DNA of 11,573 nucleotides from Acidobacteriota bacterium (GTDB lineage: Bacteria; Acidobacteriota; Polarisedimenticolia; Gp22-AA2): positions 1-11,573 of the forward strand of contig JACQNT010000164.1 in the NCBI GenBank assembly GCA_016202915.1, in the 5' to 3' direction. Shown here piece after piece: positions 9,121 through 11,573 of the stretch. A model generated the notes under the pieces. That model had not been told where the DNA came from and made no database searches. It saw only the letters and a list, made by a program, of their open reading frames with translations. Position 1 is the first letter of the stretch, and each line of letters begins with the position of its first letter. Made by a program: the position numbers and the translations under genes.

Positions 9121-10530
9121 TCAGCCGACCTCGAGGGCGGCCTGCGACAGCGCCTCGACCAGCCGGCGCGCGTCCTGCCCCATCGGCCCGTTCCAGTCGG
9201 CCGCCAGGCGGTGCGCCGGGCAGCCTCCTTCGCCCCCGAGGCGCCGGTCGAGGAGATCGAGATGCGCCTCCTCGGCCGGGCACCCCTGGTTGTTGAGGCC
9301 CTGGCGGGCCAGCCTCACGATCTCGATCAGCAGGTCGCGGGCCAGGGCGCCGCCCCTGGCGGTCCCCTCGTTGCGCTGGGACGGGAGCGGCAGGCGCGCC
9401 GCGGGCCCGAGCCGGCAGGCGTCGTCCAGGAGCCGCTCGCGGTCGCGGAAGCTCATGTCCCGCACCAGCTCCCAGGCGGCCCGGCGCGACGCCCCGTCGT
9501 AGAGGATCCCCTTCAGGAGCGCCGCCAGGGCCAGGCAGGAGGCGGGCTCGCCCGAGTCGGCCCCGCGCACCTCGAGGTAGCGCTTCAGCCGGACCTCGGG
9601 GAACAGGGTCGAGAGATGCAGCTCGAAGTCGGCCAGCTTCGCCCGGTGATCCTCAAACCCCTTCCGTATGAACTTGCGAAATGTCAGGCCGCGCGCCGGC
9701 ATCCAGGCGTCGCCGCGCACGACGAAGAACATCGGCACGTCGAGAGCGTAGTCCAGGTAGTCCTGGAAGCCCGCGCCGTCCTTGAAGACGAAGGGGAGCA
9801 GCCCGCAGCGGTCCGGGTCGGTGTCGCGCCACGCCCAGGCGCGCTGCGACATGAAGCCGTTCAGCCGGCCCTCCGTCAGGGGAGAATTGGCGTACAGCGC
9901 CGTGATCAGCGGCGAGATCGCCATGGCGGTGCGCAGCTTGTCGGCGGCGTCCGCCTCGCTCGAGTAGTCCAGGTTGACCTGGATGCTCGCCGTCTGCTTC
10001 ATCATGACGTGCGCGCGCGCTCCCCGGCGCGGCAGGTACTCCCGCATGATCCCGTAGCGCTGCTTGGGGATCCAGCCGATCTCGTCGAGGGAGGAGACCG
10101 GCTGCAGCCCCAGGCCGAGCCAGGCGATGCCCAGCGGCCGCGAGGCCTCCTCGATCGCGGTGACGAAGGAGGCGAGCTCCTCCTTGAGCGACGCCAGGCT
10201 GCGGTGGACCGCGCCGGAAAGCTCCACCTGCGCCCCGGGCTCGAGTGTGACGTGCGTGCCGTCGCGGAACAGGGCGAGGATACGGCCGCTCTCCTCGTGC
10301 GGCGTCCATCCCCCTTCGCGCGCCAGGTCCTGCAGGATTTTCTCGACGCCGGCCGGCCCCTCGTAGGGCACGGCGCGGCCGCTGTCGCGGAACACGCCGA
10401 CCCGCTCGTACTCCAGGCCGATGCCCCAGCGCTCGCGCGGCTTGGAGCCGCCGTCGAAGTAACCCTGGAGGTCCTCCTCCCGCGTGATGGGCGTGGCGTC
10501 GTCCAGGCGATTCTCCCGGGAAAAAGCCAT
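9121..10530 (-). CDS. gshA: Glutamate-cysteine ligase, plant/GCS2 type
   Basis: This 469-residue cytoplasmic enzyme should join glutamate and cysteine, using ATP, to give gamma-glutamylcysteine, the first step of glutathione synthesis. Family marks run the whole length: GIGLEYERVGVF (36-47, acidic metal/ATP site), TLEPGAQVELSGA (95-107), MMKQTASIQVNLDYSSE around 175-191, and NSPLTEGRLNGFMSQRAWAW followed by DTDPDRCGLLPFVF around 215-250. These match the plant and alphaproteobacterial GCS2 family rather than the E. coli type. The ATG at 10530 precedes MAFSRENRL and has only a weak ribosome binding site. The gene is the first of three packed minus-strand genes; its TGA abuts the TTG of the next. 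No glutathione synthetase gene is in the window. Ergothioneine-pathway EgtA is a relative, but no other egt gene is nearby and the fit to GshA is better. Confidence 0.9.
   Translation of the reverse strand: MAFSRENRLDDATPITREEDLQGYFDGGSKPRERWGIGLEYERVGVFRDSGRAVPYEGPAGVEKILQDLAREGGWTPHEESGRILALFRDGTHVTLEPGAQVELSGAVHRSLASLKEELASFVTAIEEASRPLGIAWLGLGLQPVSSLDEIGWIPKQRYGIMREYLPRRGARAHVMMKQTASIQVNLDYSSEADAADKLRTAMAISPLITALYANSPLTEGRLNGFMSQRAWAWRDTDPDRCGLLPFVFKDGAGFQDYLDYALDVPMFFVVRGDAWMPARGLTFRKFIRKGFEDHRAKLADFELHLSTLFPEVRLKRYLEVRGADSGEPASCLALAALLKGILYDGASRRAAWELVRDMSFRDRERLLDDACRLGPAARLPLPSQRNEGTARGGALARDLLIEIVRLARQGLNNQGCPAEEAHLDLLDRRLGGEGGCPAHRLAADWNGPMGQDARRLVEALSQAALEVG
9129..9132 (-). promoter_or_regulatory. 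Ribosome binding site for the TTG start of the formimidoyltransferase gene
   Basis: Read on the minus strand, GAGG lies inside the last codons of the glutamate-cysteine ligase gene, 8 bases before the TTG at 9120. With the stop codon directly touching the start codon, it supports the TTG and suggests that ribosomes finishing the ligase reinitiate here. Confidence 0.5.
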
Positions 10531-10570
10531 TTTAACACCGAAGCGCGCGCGCCCGAGGCATCCCCGGGAG

Positions 10571-10722
10571 GGGGCGGTCCCCGCCGTGGCGCGGGGCCGT
10601 CGCGAGGGGGCGGTCCGTCCCGCCGGTGTTCAGCGGGCGCCGCGACCGAGCGCGAGGTGAGGCGCGCGCGCGCCGGCGCGGTTGCGCCGAACCGTGCCAC
10701 GCGCCACGGTGGGGACCGCCCC
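10571..10722. repeat. 152-bp segment bounded by a 23-bp near-perfect inverted repeat
   Basis: The left arm (10571-10593, starting GGGGCGGTCCCC) and the reverse complement of the right arm (10700-10722, ending GGGGACCGCCCC) agree at 22 of 23 bases, differing only at position 13. Matching stops abruptly at the outer ends. A third partial copy, GAGGGGGCGGTCC, lies inside at 10604-10616, and a GC dinucleotide run (about 10662-10672) occupies the middle. The segment has no gene and fills most of the 275-base gap between gshA and the transposase remnant. It could be a miniature inverted-repeat element, a REP-like palindrome cluster, or a cruciform-forming regulatory site. No flanking target duplication is obvious. 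Confidence 0.65.
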
Positions 10723-10805
10723 TAGCCCGACCTTCCGGGTTATTGACCACGAGGGTGTGGAAGGGTGCACTGCATCTGCGTTTTCAGTCGATCGGGGTGT
10801 ATACG

Positions 10806-11573
10806 CTAACGGGCGCGGAAGCGATCGAGGTTCAAGGTGCGGTAGAGCTGCTGTTGCAGCCGCGTGAGCCCGGTGAGGACGCGGACGGCCCGGGGCCGAC
10901 CGCCGCGCTGCCCTTCGGGGGTGTAGAGGTTGATGACCTCTTGGATTCCCTGGAGTTGATCGAGCAGGGCGTCGACGGTCAAGCGGATGTCCTGGCGCGC
11001 GACCTCGCGGCGTAGAAGGCTTGCCAGAAGCAGAGCCAGGACGCAGTAGAAGGCATGGACTTCAATCTTCTGGTCCGTCCAGTGTCGAACCGGACAGAAG
11101 CTGACGAAGGCGGGGTTCTTCATCTGGCGGAAGGCCGCCTCCACGTGGTACTGGCTGCGATAGCCGAGAACGATGTCCTCCGTCGACCAGGCGTGATTGT
11201 CGGTGAAGAGGATCCGCTTACCGAGGACGGTGCGGGTGAGCCGGTCGAGCGCCTGGGAGTCGGTTCGGAACGAGACGCTGAGATGGCTTGTGCGCTGTTT
11301 GACCTCGATGTTGAGGATGTCTTTCAGGTATTGACCGCGGCGGAGCCGGGCGGCGTGCCGTTCGAGGCTGGCGCGGGTGTACCCCTTACCCTTGGCCCCG
11401 GGCTGCTGGCTGCGGGCGAGTTTCGCCTGCAGGGCGAAAAGGGCACCTCGTCGCTTGCGCAGATGCTGGGCGATGCCGCGCAACTGGCCCACGAGCAGAC
11501 TCTGACTGCGGGTGACCACCACGGTCCACTCCCGACCGAACACGGTCTTTTTCGTCCGGTAGGCCTGCACCCC
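10806..11573 (-). mobile_element. IS1634-like (IS4 superfamily) transposase, C-terminal part, cut by the window edge
   Basis: An open frame runs from the window edge to a TAG at 10808-10806, giving about 255 residues of the C-terminal half of a DDE transposase. Full IS1634-type proteins are about twice as long, and the frame is still open at 11573, so the GTG near the edge is internal. The second-aspartate region ILFTDN and the catalytic-glutamate signature YRSQYHVEAAFRQMK are visible, with Glu followed by six residues and Lys as in the YREK motif; Gln stands where IS4 usually has Arg. SFCPVRHWTDQKIEVHAFYC and a leucine-rich helix follow, as in IS1634 relatives. No internal stop or frameshift is seen, so the copy may be intact beyond the window. 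The insertion sequence end should lie between 10723 and 10805, but its terminal repeat cannot be defined with only one end present. Confidence 0.85.

Noticed and set aside
8219..9283. Upstream extension of the pheA frame through the formimidoyltransferase gene
   Set aside because: The extension is Arg/Gly/Pro-rich shadow sequence. The conserved dehydratase begins just after the ATG at 8218, which forms an ATGA overlap.
8398..10725. Long plus-strand open frame (775 codons) opposite gshA and the formimidoyltransferase gene
   Set aside because: It crosses two clear minus-strand enzyme genes and reads as a shadow translation with no domain.
10532..10750. 72-codon minus-strand ORF before gshA
   Set aside because: It lies across the inverted-repeat segment, is Arg/Pro/Gly-rich and has no ribosome binding site or recognisable domain.

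Overview
This is a GC-rich bacterial window (roughly 70% G+C by eye) with strong G/C preference at third codon positions. The gene content suggests a soil or sediment bacterium, with Acidobacteriota as the best guess. The pointers are an NtrY/NtrX pair preceded by a DUF4390 gene, a plant-type glutamate-cysteine ligase, and a COG1964-type radical SAM protein of the broad family that includes tetraether lipid synthase. No rRNA or other phylogenetic marker is present, so this assignment is an inference.

Region 1 (67-4406, plus strand) is a three-gene signalling operon. It has a plausible sigma70-like promoter, a secreted DUF4390 protein, an NtrY-type membrane histidine kinase that starts at a TTG inside the end of the DUF4390 gene, and an NtrX-type sigma54-activating response regulator. 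Region 2 (4432-7278, plus strand) starts with a near-consensus promoter driving an Rrf2-family regulator with an unusual two-cysteine sensor loop. A gap of 393 bases follows, holding a possible frame-broken small ORF, and then a 661-residue radical SAM enzyme with a very strong ribosome binding site. This pair is the most interesting part of the window: a candidate Fe-S or redox sensor next to an oxygen-labile enzyme distantly related to tetraether lipid synthase.

Region 3 (7358-10530, minus strand) converges on region 2. It is a tightly packed operon read leftward: glutamate-cysteine ligase, glutamate formimidoyltransferase (TTG start directly after the previous stop) and prephenate dehydratase (4-base ATGA overlap). 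Region 4 (10531-11573) is accessory DNA. It has a 152-bp segment bounded by a 23-bp nearly perfect inverted repeat, then the C-terminal part of an IS1634-like (IS4 superfamily) transposase cut by the window edge.

Functionally, the window joins transmembrane two-component sensing, a predicted redox-sensing regulator with its likely target, thiol and amino-acid metabolism, and a mobile element. The link between the Rrf2 protein and the radical SAM gene is inferred from adjacency and cofactor chemistry and has not been shown.
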